Shown: positions 24,441-33,806, counted from the first letter of the stretch. The stretch: 64,000 nt of DNA from Streptomyces sp. NBC_00223 (GCF_036199905.1 NZ_CP108109.1:6075501-6139500), one strand, 5' to 3'. The notes: a model not told the origin generated them from the letters alone. Made by a program: numbers and translations.

Positions 24441-24612
24441 TCAATTGCCGCTGCTGGCCCCGATGTTCGTCAGGACGAGCTTCGCGCGTAACAGGTGGGT
24501 GGCGCAGGCGGGGCCAGTACGGAGCCCGGTGAGGCCCCGCCGGTTCTCCAGGTGGGCAAAGCCGCGTTCAACGGGGGACACGTCCAGCAGCCAGGCCCCG
24601 GAGACAAAGGAC
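24441..24612 (-). pseudogene. Transposase C-terminal remnant (IS5/IS4 type)
   Basis: The minus strand reads VSPVERGFAHLENRRGLTGL then ATHLLRAKLVLTNIGASSGN and a stop. The E-R-x-F-A-x-L-K/E-x-W/R-R-x-L-x-x-L pattern with a final LLRALLVLTN-like segment is the C-terminal helix of IS5-group DDE transposases. The rest of the element is missing; the fragment abuts the last CRISPR repeat. Confidence 0.65.
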
Positions 24613-25142
24613 GTACCATCCCCGCGTGCGCGGGGAGCACTCGCGGTGAGCTGGGCGGCCCAGTCGGCACCGAGGGACCATCCCCGCGTGCGCGGGGAGC
24701 ACACACGTAACTTCTCCCTGTCGTGTGCGGAGTGGGGACCATCCCCGCGTGCGCGGGGAGCACTCCCCGGGAATACCCCAGCGGGCAGATGCCGTAGGAC
24801 CATCCCCGCGTGCGCGGGGAGCACCCGGCGCTTCCCGCCGGCGACCTGGTGGGCTGGGGACCATCCCCGCGTGCGCGGGGAGCACAGAAGTTGGCGGGCG
24901 GCCCGCACGCCGTTCCCGGGACCATCCCCGCGTGCGCGGGGAGCACGGTTGCGGGTAGGTCTGGCCCCGGCCAGTGACGGGACCATCCCCGCGTGCGCGG
25001 GGAGCACCGCTTCGTCGGTGGCGAGCAGCGCAGCGGCGGCTTCGGTGCCGGTGGGACCATCCCCGCGTGCGCGGGGAGCACGACGACCTCGCGAAGAACC
25101 TCGCCAGCGAGCAGGGACCATCCCCGCGTGCGCGGGGAGCAC
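24613..25142 (-). CRISPR. CRISPR array of nine repeats, minus orientation
   Basis: Repeats start at 24613, 24675, 24736, 24797, 24858, 24919, 24980, 25054 and 25115 (28-29 nt, CATCCCCGCGTGCGCGGGGA core, type I-E-like). Spacers are 32-34 nt except one of 46 nt (25008-25053). The distal copy (24613) is degenerate. The leader is on the right: the reverse complement of 25143-25170 (TAAAGCCCCAGGTCATCTAG) precedes the first repeat. No cas genes adjoin. Confidence 0.95.
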
Positions 25143-25651
25143 CCTAGATGACCTGGGGCTTTACTGGCCAAGGGCGCTAGTTTTCGTCACTTCCATTGGA
25201 ACCGACATATGGAGCCAATGAACCCTTTCGCCTCGCCGCGTAGCTCGGAAAAACGCAACCTGCTTGAGCCTACGCGGCGCGCCCGGCACGCAGGGCCGTA
25301 GCGTGTCGGACCAGGCCCGGGGGCCTCAGTTGGCGGCCTGCGGGTTCTCGTGCATGCGGCGGCCGATGCCATGCCGCCGGAGCCGCAGATACCCCGCACC
25401 CTGCGGTGCGAGCAACGATGTCACCGATCGGCTGCTGAACCCATCGCTGCATGAGTCCGAACTCTGAGGGACTGGGGGTCGGGCTGTAGACGTTGTGGGC
25501 CTACGTGATGGGTGGGTTCCGTAGGCTGAGGTCAATTGGACGTGTGAGCTACGAGTTGAGGTCGAGTATGGCCTGCTGGTCCCGTATGCCGGTTTCTGTG
25601 GAAGTGGTGAAAACAGACGTTCCTGGCCGGTAAAGCCCCAGGTCATCTAGG
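25143..25651. other. Shared leader region between two divergent CRISPR arrays
   Basis: Both ends carry the same leader end pointing outward: TAAAGCCCCAGGTCATCTAG at the right and its complement at the left, each touching a first repeat. A-T richer stretches (GTGAAAACAGACGTTCC) lie near the right end. A 106-codon minus-strand frame (25326-25646) is not convincing as a gene. Two promoters for divergent pre-crRNAs are expected here. Confidence 0.7.
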
Positions 25652-25985
25652 GTGCTCCCCGCGCATGCGGGGATGGTCCCGGTGAGGACGCTCGGCGGGG
25701 GTGAAGGGTGACGTGCTCCCCGCGCATGCGGGGATGGTCCTCAGCCAGACCTCTGCTGGAAGAAGCGCAGAGAGTGCTCCCCGCGCATGCGGGGATGGTC
25801 CCCACGGGAAGGCGCGCAGCGGCGGCGCCTTCGGGTGCTCCCCGCGCATGCGGGGATGGTCCCGGTGCCGTGGCGCGGAGGAAGAGACCCGGGTCGTGCT
25901 CCCCGCGCATGCGGGGATGGTCCCTACGCCGACTACCAACGCGCGCTCGGATACAGGTGCTCCCCGCGTCCGCGGGGATGGTCCC
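25652..25985 (+). CRISPR. CRISPR array of six repeats, plus orientation
   Basis: 29-nt repeats at 25652, 25713, 25774, 25835, 25896 and 25957, each with a 32-nt spacer. The repeat core is CCCCGCGCATGCGGGG; the last copy has GCGTCCGC at the centre, the usual distal decay. The leader end lies immediately before the first repeat. 25986-26376 after the array holds no clear gene. Confidence 0.95.
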
Positions 25986-26376
25986 ATGGCCACGTGGACG
26001 CCCGAGGAGGTTTGCCGGGGCTACAGTGGCGGCGTGGACGTGGGTTCGGTGGGAGGAGACAGGGCGTTGGATGCCTACGGACCCGCCCTGGGGTGTCTGA
26101 GGTGATCGTCTCAGGGTGAGTGCTCTGGACGCACAGGCCCGCAAAGCTTCGGGAAGCTTCGGGAAGGCGCGAGCAGCGCGCCGCGTGATCGGATTCGCCC
26201 TCTGACAGTCGGTACGCGCAGATCACATGAACGAACGGAAGGCCCGACCTCATGGTGTTGTTCCTCCATGCGTCGCCGGGGCGCCGGACCGAATCGGCGG
26301 ACTCTTCGGGGGCAGGGCACACGCCCTGAGCAGACCACATGCGCCGACGGCGGCCCCGACCTCGGACGGTCACGGA

Positions 26377-26766
26377 TCAACTGTCGGAGGCGGTGGTGGT
26401 GTTCTGTTGCGCCGTTTCCTGTTCCTGGAAGTCGGCGACAGCGGCGCCGTGGGTTTTCGCCCAGTCGGTCAGGGCGGCGATGGGTTCGGTGAGGGTTTGG
26501 CCGAGGTCGGTGAGGCTGTATTCGACCCGTGGGGGTGCCTCGGCGTAGGCGCGGCGCTCGATCAGGCCGTAGCTTTGCAGTCTGCGCAGTGTCTGGGTGA
26601 GTACCTTGCGGGAGATGCCACCGACGAGGTCGACGAGTTTACCGTGCCGGCAGGGCCCGTGACTGAGGGCGAACAGGACGACCACGGCCCATTTGTTGGT
26701 GATGATGTCGATGGCGAGCCGGGCGGGGCAGTCGGCAAGGAAGACGCTTCCGGCTGAGTCATGCAT
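26377..26766 (-). CDS. HxlR-family winged-helix regulator
   Basis: A 129-aa HxlR-type regulator: CPARLAIDIITNKWAVVVLF, LVGGISRKVLTQTLRRLQSY and RRAYAEAPPRVEYSLTDLG segments cover the winged helix. The conserved N-terminal Cys (residue 13) that senses thiol or aldehyde stress in some members is present. Divergent from the hydrolase at 26815 by only ~50 bp, which it likely controls. Confidence 0.92.
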   Translation of the reverse strand: MHDSAGSVFLADCPARLAIDIITNKWAVVVLFALSHGPCRHGKLVDLVGGISRKVLTQTLRRLQSYGLIERRAYAEAPPRVEYSLTDLGQTLTEPIAALTDWAKTHGAAVADFQEQETAQQNTTTASDS

Positions 26767-26814
26767 GGCCGAAGGTTACCCGGGGGTTCCTATCGGCTCA
26801 GTAGCGTCTCCTGC

Positions 26815-27555
26815 ATGAGTACATCGCACACGAAAGCCTATGTTCTTGTCCATGGCGCCTGGCACAGCGGGCGCGTCTGGGACCGGGTGGTTCCTTTGCT
26901 GACGCGGGCCGGGCATCAAGTGTTCGCGCCTTCACTGACCGGCCACGGCGAGAAGGAACACCTGCTCACCGCGGACGTCGGCCTGGACACCCACATCGGC
27001 GACGTCGTCGCTCTCCTCGGCGAACGGGACCTCACCGACGTGGTCCTGGTCGGGCACAGTTACGCCGGGATGGTCATCTCCGGCGTGGCCAACGAGGTCC
27101 CGGACCGGATCGCGCACCTGGTCTACGTCGACGCGATGGTCCCGAGCGACGGTGACAGCGCGCTGGACGTCATACCGCGGACCCGGCGAATGATTGACGC
27201 GGCCGCCGACTCCGACACCCCTTGGCGTATCCCGCCCCTGCCGGAAATGCCCGCGCCCGTGGGCCTGTTCGGGGTGACCGACCCGCAGGACACTGCGTGG
27301 CTGCGCACCATGCTGTCGGACGAGTCGGTGCGTTGCTTCCTGGAGCCGGTCCGGCTGGACAACCCGGCGGTGGACGCGATTTCCCGGACGTACATCCACT
27401 GTGTCGGCAGCGCACCGGTGGACGTCACGCGTCGCCCGGTGCCGGAGGTGCGGCCGGGCGGCGCCGCGTCGCAGGTGTGGGAGCTGCGAAGCGGCCACGA
27501 CTGCATGGTCACCGTGCCGGACGCACTCACCGACCTGCTGCTGAAGGCCGACTGA
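26815..27555 (+). CDS. Alpha/beta fold hydrolase (esterase/lactonase type)
   Basis: A 246-aa alpha/beta hydrolase: VLVHGAWHSGRVWDRV oxyanion region, nucleophile elbow VGHSYAGMVISG, and C-terminal histidine in SGHDCMVTVPDAL. It resembles the EstX/PnbA-unrelated small esterases often paired with HxlR regulators. Substrate unknown. ATG 26815 was chosen since the frame upstream overlaps the HxlR gene. Confidence 0.9.
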   Translation: MSTSHTKAYVLVHGAWHSGRVWDRVVPLLTRAGHQVFAPSLTGHGEKEHLLTADVGLDTHIGDVVALLGERDLTDVVLVGHSYAGMVISGVANEVPDRIAHLVYVDAMVPSDGDSALDVIPRTRRMIDAAADSDTPWRIPPLPEMPAPVGLFGVTDPQDTAWLRTMLSDESVRCFLEPVRLDNPAVDAISRTYIHCVGSAPVDVTRRPVPEVRPGGAASQVWELRSGHDCMVTVPDALTDLLLKAD

Positions 27556-27599
27556 CCGGTCGCCGGCTGTGTCCTCGCGCGTGACTTCCCGGCGGGCAA

Positions 27600-27701
27600 C
27601 GTACGGGAGGCGTGGCGTACGCGCGCTCGGCCATGGACGCCCTGCCGCCCGAGAAGCACAGCCTCACCCTGCGCATGCTGATGCACGAGATCAGGGCGTA
27701 G
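27600..27701 (+). pseudogene. C-terminal scrap of a TPR-type regulator
   Basis: Reads GGVAYARSAMDALPPEKHSL and RMLMHEIRA to a stop at 27701, nearly identical to the end of the fragment at 13092-13325 but in opposite orientation. It is part of the 13.0/27.6 kb inverted repeat. Confidence 0.75.
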
Positions 27702-27889
27702 CCTCCCCACCCGGCGTCAACCCTCGAAGCCCGACCGCCGGTTGGGGATGGCCGACACCCGTCCGGCGCGGGCGCGGACCGAGGGCGCCCGGTGTTCGGG
27801 GGCCGGGGGAGCAGGGCCGGTGCGCGTGTCCGACCCGGGCGCGCGCCCAGGCGTGCCCGGCGTTCAAGTAGTGCACGGTGACCCGCGTC

Positions 27890-27938
27890 TTGACACTCCT
27901 TTGACTCCACTGGCTTGATCTATGGGAGCGCTCCCATA
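27890..27938 (+). promoter_or_regulatory. Promoter with CebR operator
   Basis: TTGACA (27890-27895) is a consensus -35 box. The perfect palindrome TATGGGAGCGCTCCCATA (27921-27938) contains TGGGAGCGCTCCCA, the binding site of the cellulose-utilisation repressor CebR, which is released by cello-oligosaccharides. It covers the start-site region of the beta-glucosidase gene. 27702-27889 has no gene. Confidence 0.9.
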
Positions 27939-27962
27939 GAAATCCCCCCACACGGAGTTCCC

Positions 27963-30305
27963 ATGTCCAGACGTACACTTCGCCGAACCGGCATCGCCCT
28001 AGCCGCGGCTCTCGCGATGTTCTCCCTCACCAACGCCGCCGTGAACGCCGCGCCCGTGCCCGCCGCCGCGGCCGCCGGCGTGCTGCCCTATCAGGACCCC
28101 GGGCTGCCCGTGTCCCAACGGGTGGACGATCTGTTGTCCCGGATGAACCTGGACGACAAGGTCGGCCAGATGACCCAGGCCGAACGCGCCGCGCTGGTCC
28201 CGCAGTCGGACCTGGCCACGTACCGGATCGGCTCCGTGCTGTCCGGCGGCGGTTCGGCGCCGACCCCCAACACGGCCTCGTCCTGGGCCGACATGTACGA
28301 CAGCTTCCAGCGCACCGCCCTGACCAGCCCGTTGCAGATCCCGATGATCTACGGGGTCGACGCGGTGCACGGTGACAACAACGTGTACGGCGCCACGATG
28401 TTCCCCCACAACATCGGCCTCGGTGCCACCCGTGACCCCTCGCTCGTCCAGCAGATCGGGCGGGCCACCGCCGAGGAGATCTCCGGGACCGGCGTCGACT
28501 GGGACTTCGGGCCGTGCCTGTGCGTGGCCCGCAACGACCGCTGGGGCCGCACCTACGAGTCCTTCGGCGAGAAGCCCGAGCTGCCCACCGCGATGACCAC
28601 GGAGATCACCGGTCTCCAGGGTACGACGCTTGGCGGCGCGGCCTCCGTACTGGCCACCGCCAAGCACTACATCGCCGACGGCGGCACCGACGGCGGGGTC
28701 AACGAGGGCAACGCGACCCTCTCCGAGGCCGATCTGCGGGCCATCCACCTGCCGCCGTTCAAGGCCGCGGTCGACCGCGGGGTCGGCTCGGTCATGATCT
28801 CGTTCAGCAGCTGGAACGGGGTCAAGGACCACGCCAACAAGTACCTGATCACCGACCTGCTCAAGACCGAACTCGGTTTCTCGGGCTTCGTGGTGACCGA
28901 CTGGGCGGGCGTCGACCAGATCGACGGGAAGAAGGGCTTCACCGCCGCCGAGATCGCGACCGCGGTCAACGCCGGCGTCGACATGGTGATGGTGCCCAAC
29001 GACTACAAGACCTTCATCAACTACCTCAAGAGCGACGTCAACAGCGGCGCCGTTCCCATGTCGCGGATCGACGACGCCAACCGCCGCATCCTGACCAAGA
29101 AGTTCCAACTCGGTCTGTTCGAGCACCCGTTGACCGACCGGTCGTACACCTCCTCGGTCGGTTCGAGCGCCCACCGGTCGATCGCCCGGCAGGCCGTGCG
29201 CGAGTCGCAGGTGCTGCTCAAGAACGACGGCGGGGTGCTGCCGCTGGCCAAGAACGCCAAGGTCTTCGTGGCTGGCAAGTCCGCCGACGACATCGGCAAC
29301 CAGAGCGGCGGCTGGACGATCAGCTGGCAGGGCAGCAGCGGCAACATCACCCCGGGCACGACGATCCTCCAGGGCATCAAGTCCGCGGTGAACAACTCCT
29401 CCCAGGTGACGTACGACCGCAACGGCAACGGCATCAACAACAGCTACTCCGCGGCCATCGCGGTCATCGGCGAGACCCCGTACGCCGAGAGCGACGGCGA
29501 CCGCACCGGCTCACTGGGCCTGGACGCGGACGATCTCGCCGTGCTGGCGAAGCTCAAGGCCAGCGGCGTACCGGTGATCACGGTCCTGGTCTCCGGCCGC
29601 CCGCTGGACATCGCCGCCCAACTGCCCGACTGGAAGGCCCTGGTGGCCGCCTGGCTGCCGGGCACCGAGGGCGCCGGCGTCGCGGACGTGCTCTTCGGTG
29701 ACTACGCGCCCAGCGGCAAGCTCCCCATGTCGTGGATGCAGAGCGCCTCGCAGGAGCCGATCAACGACGGTGACGGCAAGACACCGCTGTTCCCGTTCGG
29801 CTACGGGCTGACGTACTCGACGACGAACCCGCCCACCACGCCGCCGACCACCCCGCCGACGACGCCTCCCACCACCCCGCCGACCACGCCCCCCACCACG
29901 CCTCCGACAACGCCGCCCACGACCCCGCCCACGAAGCCCCCGACCACTCCGCCGACCACGCCCCCCACCACGCCTCCGACGACCCCGCCGACCACGCCTC
30001 CGGGCAACGGCAGCGGATGCTCGGTCACGCTGACGATCACCAGCTCCTGGCCAGGCGGTTTCCAGGCCGACGGGACCGTCACCAACACCGGAAAGTCGAC
30101 GAGCAACGGCTGGACGGTCAAGTGGAGTGCGACGAACACGACCATCACCAGCCTGTGGAACGGTGTGGTCAGCCAGAGCGGCAACAACGTCACCGTCACC
30201 AACGCGCCCTACAACGGCGCCATCGCCGCCGGGGGCAACACGTCCTTCGGATTCACCGCCAACGGGACGGCCGGCACGTACACGCCGGTCTGCACCTTGT
30301 CGTAG
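27963..30305 (+). CDS. Secreted GH3 beta-glucosidase with C-terminal CBM2
   Basis: A 780-aa exported enzyme. Signal peptide 1-30 (RRTLRRTGIALAAALAMFSL, cleavage near NAA). GH3 N-terminal barrel about 40-370 with the nucleophile D313 in GFVVTDWAGVDQ; GH3 C-domain about 400-615; a Thr-Pro linker 619-680; CBM2 681-780 (GCSVTLTITSSWPGGFQADG, NGWTVKWSATN). It hydrolyses beta-glucosides or cello-oligosaccharides while the CBM2 binds cellulose. The CebR box at its promoter ties it to cellulose use. ATG 27963 is followed by the signal sequence. Ends with a good terminator. Confidence 0.93.
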   Translation: MSRRTLRRTGIALAAALAMFSLTNAAVNAAPVPAAAAAGVLPYQDPGLPVSQRVDDLLSRMNLDDKVGQMTQAERAALVPQSDLATYRIGSVLSGGGSAPTPNTASSWADMYDSFQRTALTSPLQIPMIYGVDAVHGDNNVYGATMFPHNIGLGATRDPSLVQQIGRATAEEISGTGVDWDFGPCLCVARNDRWGRTYESFGEKPELPTAMTTEITGLQGTTLGGAASVLATAKHYIADGGTDGGVNEGNATLSEADLRAIHLPPFKAAVDRGVGSVMISFSSWNGVKDHANKYLITDLLKTELGFSGFVVTDWAGVDQIDGKKGFTAAEIATAVNAGVDMVMVPNDYKTFINYLKSDVNSGAVPMSRIDDANRRILTKKFQLGLFEHPLTDRSYTSSVGSSAHRSIARQAVRESQVLLKNDGGVLPLAKNAKVFVAGKSADDIGNQSGGWTISWQGSSGNITPGTTILQGIKSAVNNSSQVTYDRNGNGINNSYSAAIAVIGETPYAESDGDRTGSLGLDADDLAVLAKLKASGVPVITVLVSGRPLDIAAQLPDWKALVAAWLPGTEGAGVADVLFGDYAPSGKLPMSWMQSASQEPINDGDGKTPLFPFGYGLTYSTTNPPTTPPTTPPTTPPTTPPTTPPTTPPTTPPTTPPTKPPTTPPTTPPTTPPTTPPTTPPGNGSGCSVTLTITSSWPGGFQADGTVTNTGKSTSNGWTVKWSATNTTITSLWNGVVSQSGNNVTVTNAPYNGAIAAGGNTSFGFTANGTAGTYTPVCTLS
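29824..30002 (+). repeat. Pro/Thr linker microsatellite
   Basis: About 14 copies of a 12-bp unit encoding P-P-T-T (ACSCCGCCSACS-like) connect the catalytic and cellulose-binding domains; one unit encodes Lys in place of Thr. Length is likely variable between strains. Confidence 0.85.
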
Positions 30306-30333
30306 AAACGTAAAGTAACTCAGCACGACGAAC

Positions 30334-30364
30334 GGCCCGGCGCGGATCACCGCGTCGGGCCTTT
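30334..30364 (+). terminator. Terminator after GH3 gene
   Basis: GGCCCGGCGCGG (30334-30345) pairs with CCGCGTCGGGCC (30350-30361) with one mismatch, loop ATCA, then TTT. It isolates the glucosidase from the next cluster. Confidence 0.88.
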
Positions 30365-30556
30365 CGTATGCCCAGAAAAGGCGCGGATTAGGCCATCAGA
30401 GTGAGCTGGCGTCCCACCAACGAGTGACCCCGCTGGACAGCCGTCCAAGATCGGCGACATTCTCGAACTCGCCCGCACAAGGGTAATGCCAAGGATTGGC
30501 AAAGAGATGCTTCACCGAACCAGCGGTTGCGTGATTAGTTCTCAGGGAGAACGCAT

Positions 30557-32194
30557 ATGACAGAGTCTCGGTCCGAGAATGCGCCGAGCCTCGAACAACG
30601 CAAGGGATTGGAATCGCTGGTCGCCCCGCGCGGCCGGGCCGCTCCTCCGCCCTTAGCGGACCGGAAACGTCAGAACGGATTATCCCTCGACGCGTTCGAT
30701 CCCCAGTTGTTCCGGTCGAATTCACAGACGATCGTCGGCAAGCTGGAATCCCATCTGGCCGACACCTCCATCAAGGGTCTTGATCTGACCGACCCCGCCC
30801 TGCTGGCGCAGGCGGCGAAAGCGTTGATGACGGCGGAGTCCGAGCGGATCGCCGAATTCGACGAGAAGAAGCTCTCGGCGATCATGGACCTGTACATCAG
30901 GACCGGGATCCAGGTCCACTCGCCCGGTTACATGGGACGGCAGTTCTCCGGCGTCGTCCCGCTCGCGGCCGTCGTGGACTTCGTAAGCTCCGTGGTCAAC
31001 CAGCCGTCGTCCTTCTACGAGGCGGCGCAGCTGCCCAGCGTCGTCGAGCGGATCATGGCCGACGAGCTGAACCAGTTCATCGGCTACGAGCCCGGCCGTT
31101 TCGCCATGGTGACCACCTCCGGCGGGTCCCTGGCCAATCTGACGGCGCTGCTCGCGGCGCGCAACGACAAGTTCCCCCGCTTCTGGCCGGACGGCGTCGC
31201 CGCGGTCGAGGGACAGCCCAGGCCCGCCATCGCGGTGGGCGAGGACGTGCACTACAGCGTGGCCCGCGCGGCCGGCGTGATGGGCATCGGCGATGCCCAT
31301 CTGGTGCGGCTGCCGCTCAACGACGACAAGCAGATCTGCGTGGAGCGCGCCCGGGCGGCCCTCGACGCGGCCGAGGCGCGCGGCCTCAAGGTCTTCTGCC
31401 TGGTGGCCTCGGCCGGCACCACCGCGGTCGGCGCCTTCGACCCGCTCGACGAACTGGCCGAGATCGCCCGCGAGCGGGACATGTGGCTGCACGTCGACGG
31501 CGCGCACGGCGCGAGCCTGCTGGTGTCGGACCGGTTCCGCCACAAGCTGCGCGGTATCGAGAAGGCCGACTCGCTGACGTGGGACGCGCACAAGATGATG
31601 TTCGTCCCCGCGCCCTGCACCCTGCTCTTCTACCGGGACCAGGAGAAAAGCTCGGGGGCCTTCCGCCAGAAGGCCAGCTATGTGTTCGACGAGAAGCCGG
31701 ACATCTACACCGCGCTGGACAGCGGCGACAAGAACTTCGAATGCACCAAACGCCCGATGATCATGGGTCTTTGGGTGCTGTGGGCGATGTACGGCAGGGC
31801 GCTCTTCGCCGAGAAGATCGACTATCTCTGCCAATTGACGGCCGATGTCCACGAAATCCTGCGGGCCGACTCCGACTTCGAGACCCCGCACCGCCCGGAG
31901 TCCAACATCCTGGCCTTCCGCTACCGCCCGCCCGGCGTCGCGGAAGAGGAGGTGCACCGCCTCCAGGAGGAGATCAGAAACCGGATCAAGAGCCAGGGCG
32001 AATTCTTCATCTCCAAGGTGAACATCGACGGTGTCGCCGCATTGCGCGTCGTCATGATGAACCACCGGATCACCGCCGAGCATGTCCATCTGCTGCTCGC
32101 CGAGATCCGCAAGGCAGGACAGGCCGCTCTCGACGAACTCCGGAATCCGGAGCGCGCCGGGCAGCACCGACCCGAGAGGGAGAACCACCGATGA
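30557..32194 (+). CDS. PLP-dependent group II amino-acid decarboxylase
   Basis: A 545-aa pyridoxal-phosphate decarboxylase of the glutamate/aromatic/diaminobutyrate group: MVTTSGGSLANLTALLAAR (PLP phosphate site), WLHVDGAHGASLL (PLP-ring Asp and His), and SLTWDAHKMMF with Schiff-base Lys346. A 70-residue N-terminal extension precedes the fold. The substrate amino acid is not evident. ATG 30557 follows AGGGAGA; its stop overlaps the next start (ATGA), so it works with the adenylating enzyme. First gene of a plus-strand cluster; 30365-30556 is its promoter region. Confidence 0.92.
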   Translation: MTESRSENAPSLEQRKGLESLVAPRGRAAPPPLADRKRQNGLSLDAFDPQLFRSNSQTIVGKLESHLADTSIKGLDLTDPALLAQAAKALMTAESERIAEFDEKKLSAIMDLYIRTGIQVHSPGYMGRQFSGVVPLAAVVDFVSSVVNQPSSFYEAAQLPSVVERIMADELNQFIGYEPGRFAMVTTSGGSLANLTALLAARNDKFPRFWPDGVAAVEGQPRPAIAVGEDVHYSVARAAGVMGIGDAHLVRLPLNDDKQICVERARAALDAAEARGLKVFCLVASAGTTAVGAFDPLDELAEIARERDMWLHVDGAHGASLLVSDRFRHKLRGIEKADSLTWDAHKMMFVPAPCTLLFYRDQEKSSGAFRQKASYVFDEKPDIYTALDSGDKNFECTKRPMIMGLWVLWAMYGRALFAEKIDYLCQLTADVHEILRADSDFETPHRPESNILAFRYRPPGVAEEEVHRLQEEIRNRIKSQGEFFISKVNIDGVAALRVVMMNHRITAEHVHLLLAEIRKAGQAALDELRNPERAGQHRPERENHR

Positions 32195-33747
32195 GCCCTG
32201 TGAAACCTGCCCCCCTGCGGCTCTCGCCCGGTGAGATCGACACGCTGGTCGACCGGCTGATCCCGGACGCGGAACTGGAGCCGACCTCCGTCGACCAGGT
32301 CGCCGAACTCCCCTCGTTCCTCGGCAAGATGCGCGAGAGCGCGAAGCTCTGCAAGCGCCCGTACAGCGAGATCGACCACGAGATCCAGGACGCCCTGGTG
32401 CTGCGCCGTCTCCAGCAGATGGTCAACACCGTGCTGCTCAACCCGCTGTGGCAGGACCGGCTGGACAGCGCCGGCGTCAAGCGCGTCCCCGCGTCGTACG
32501 AGGAGTGGCAGGAGATCCCGCTCGCCGACAAGGAGGTCCAGCGCGACTTCTTCATGGGGACGCGGCCGGGACTGGTGGTGCCGCTCGACCGCGGCGGCTT
32601 CCAGATCGTGGCCAGCGGCGGCACCAGCGGCGGACTGCCCGTGGAGAGCGTCTACTCGCTGCGCGAACTCCAGGACACCTACCGGGTGGCGGGCGACTTC
32701 ATGGGCGCCTACATGCTCGACGCGTATCTGACCGGCAGCGACCCCAAGTGGCTGTTCACCACGCTGGCCGACTACCAGATGTGGAGCAGCGGCACCATGG
32801 TCGGCGGCGTGCTCCAGAGCGTCCCCGGCATCAACTACATCGGCGCCGGCCCCGTCGGCACCGCGGTGATCGAGCACATGTTCTCCTACCCGGGCCCCAA
32901 GGCCCTGATGGGGATCACCGCCGGCATCGCGATCCTCACCGAACTCGGCGCGGGCATGAGCCAGGCGGCCAAGGAGAGCTTCCGCGTCGCGATGTACGGC
33001 AGCGGTGTGCTGCCGCACCGCAAGCGGGTCGAACTCCAGGCGATGTACCCGAACCTGGAGATCCTCAGCTACTTCGCCGCCACCCAGGCCGAGACCATCG
33101 GGCTCCAGCTCCGGCACGACTCCCCGTATCTGTCCGCGGTCCCCGGACTGCACCTGGTGGAGATCGTGGACGAGAACGGGCGCTGGGTCGCCGAGGGCGA
33201 GGAGGGCGAGCTCGTCGTCACCCGGCTGCACGCCCACGAGGCGCCGCTGCTGCGCCTCAAGCTCGGCGACCGGATGGCCCGCCGGCCGAGGACGGAGGGG
33301 CCTGGGCTTAAGGCCCAGCGGTTCGAGTTCGCGGGCCGCAGCGGCGATGTGCTGCACCTCAACGACAGCCAGTACTCCGCCACCCGCGCCTACGACGTCG
33401 TGCGCGACGCGCTGAAGGCGGCCGGGGCGTGCGACCTGGACGAGGCGGCGCACGAGATCCAGTTCGTCAACTACCGGGAGGGCAAGGTGCTCACCCTGCT
33501 CGCCGCGGTCGACGACGTGCCCGCGCTGGCGTACCGGCTGGACACGGCGCTGGGTGTGCACGGGGTGCAGCGGCTGTTCACCGAGTCCCTGCCCCGCTCG
33601 CTGTCGCTCTACAACGAGTGGGAGGCCGTGCCCGCCTCGATCGAGAAGACCGGCTACCGCTTCGATCTGCGCTTCGTGCCGAGGCATTCGGCGGAGATCG
33701 AGCGCACGGACGTCGGAAAGGTGCCCCTGGTGCGGGACCGGGGATAG
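32191..33747 (+). CDS. Phenylacetate-CoA-ligase-like adenylating enzyme
   Basis: A 518-aa ANL-superfamily enzyme closest to PaaK-type ligases: P-loop FQIVASGGTSGGLPVES, LEILSYFAATQAETIGLQL, and GEEGELVVTRLHAHEAPLLR followed by RLKLGDRM. Such enzymes activate a carboxylic acid as acyl-AMP and transfer it to CoA, a carrier protein or an amine. No carrier protein gene is adjacent, so CoA or a free amine (for instance the product of the coupled decarboxylase) is the likely acceptor; this is inference. Start ATG 32191 lies within the decarboxylase stop. Confidence 0.88.
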   Translation: MSPVKPAPLRLSPGEIDTLVDRLIPDAELEPTSVDQVAELPSFLGKMRESAKLCKRPYSEIDHEIQDALVLRRLQQMVNTVLLNPLWQDRLDSAGVKRVPASYEEWQEIPLADKEVQRDFFMGTRPGLVVPLDRGGFQIVASGGTSGGLPVESVYSLRELQDTYRVAGDFMGAYMLDAYLTGSDPKWLFTTLADYQMWSSGTMVGGVLQSVPGINYIGAGPVGTAVIEHMFSYPGPKALMGITAGIAILTELGAGMSQAAKESFRVAMYGSGVLPHRKRVELQAMYPNLEILSYFAATQAETIGLQLRHDSPYLSAVPGLHLVEIVDENGRWVAEGEEGELVVTRLHAHEAPLLRLKLGDRMARRPRTEGPGLKAQRFEFAGRSGDVLHLNDSQYSATRAYDVVRDALKAAGACDLDEAAHEIQFVNYREGKVLTLLAAVDDVPALAYRLDTALGVHGVQRLFTESLPRSLSLYNEWEAVPASIEKTGYRFDLRFVPRHSAEIERTDVGKVPLVRDRG

Positions 33748-33806
33748 GGCGTGTTTCCACACGCCCTGGCAGACCAGAACACCGGAGAAGTGGGGACGGA
33801 CCGCAA

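Noticed and set aside
24445-25221. Open frames of 230-260 codons across the CRISPR array on both strands
   Set aside because: They are translations of the repeats (R-A-R-G-A/D patterns recurring every ~20 residues), not proteins.
29801-30202. 133-codon minus-strand frame with G-G-V-V repeats
   Set aside because: Antisense of the Thr-Pro linker repeats of the GH3 gene.
31921-33762. 613-codon minus-strand open frame
   Set aside because: Antisense shadow of the adenylating enzyme caused by high GC at third positions.
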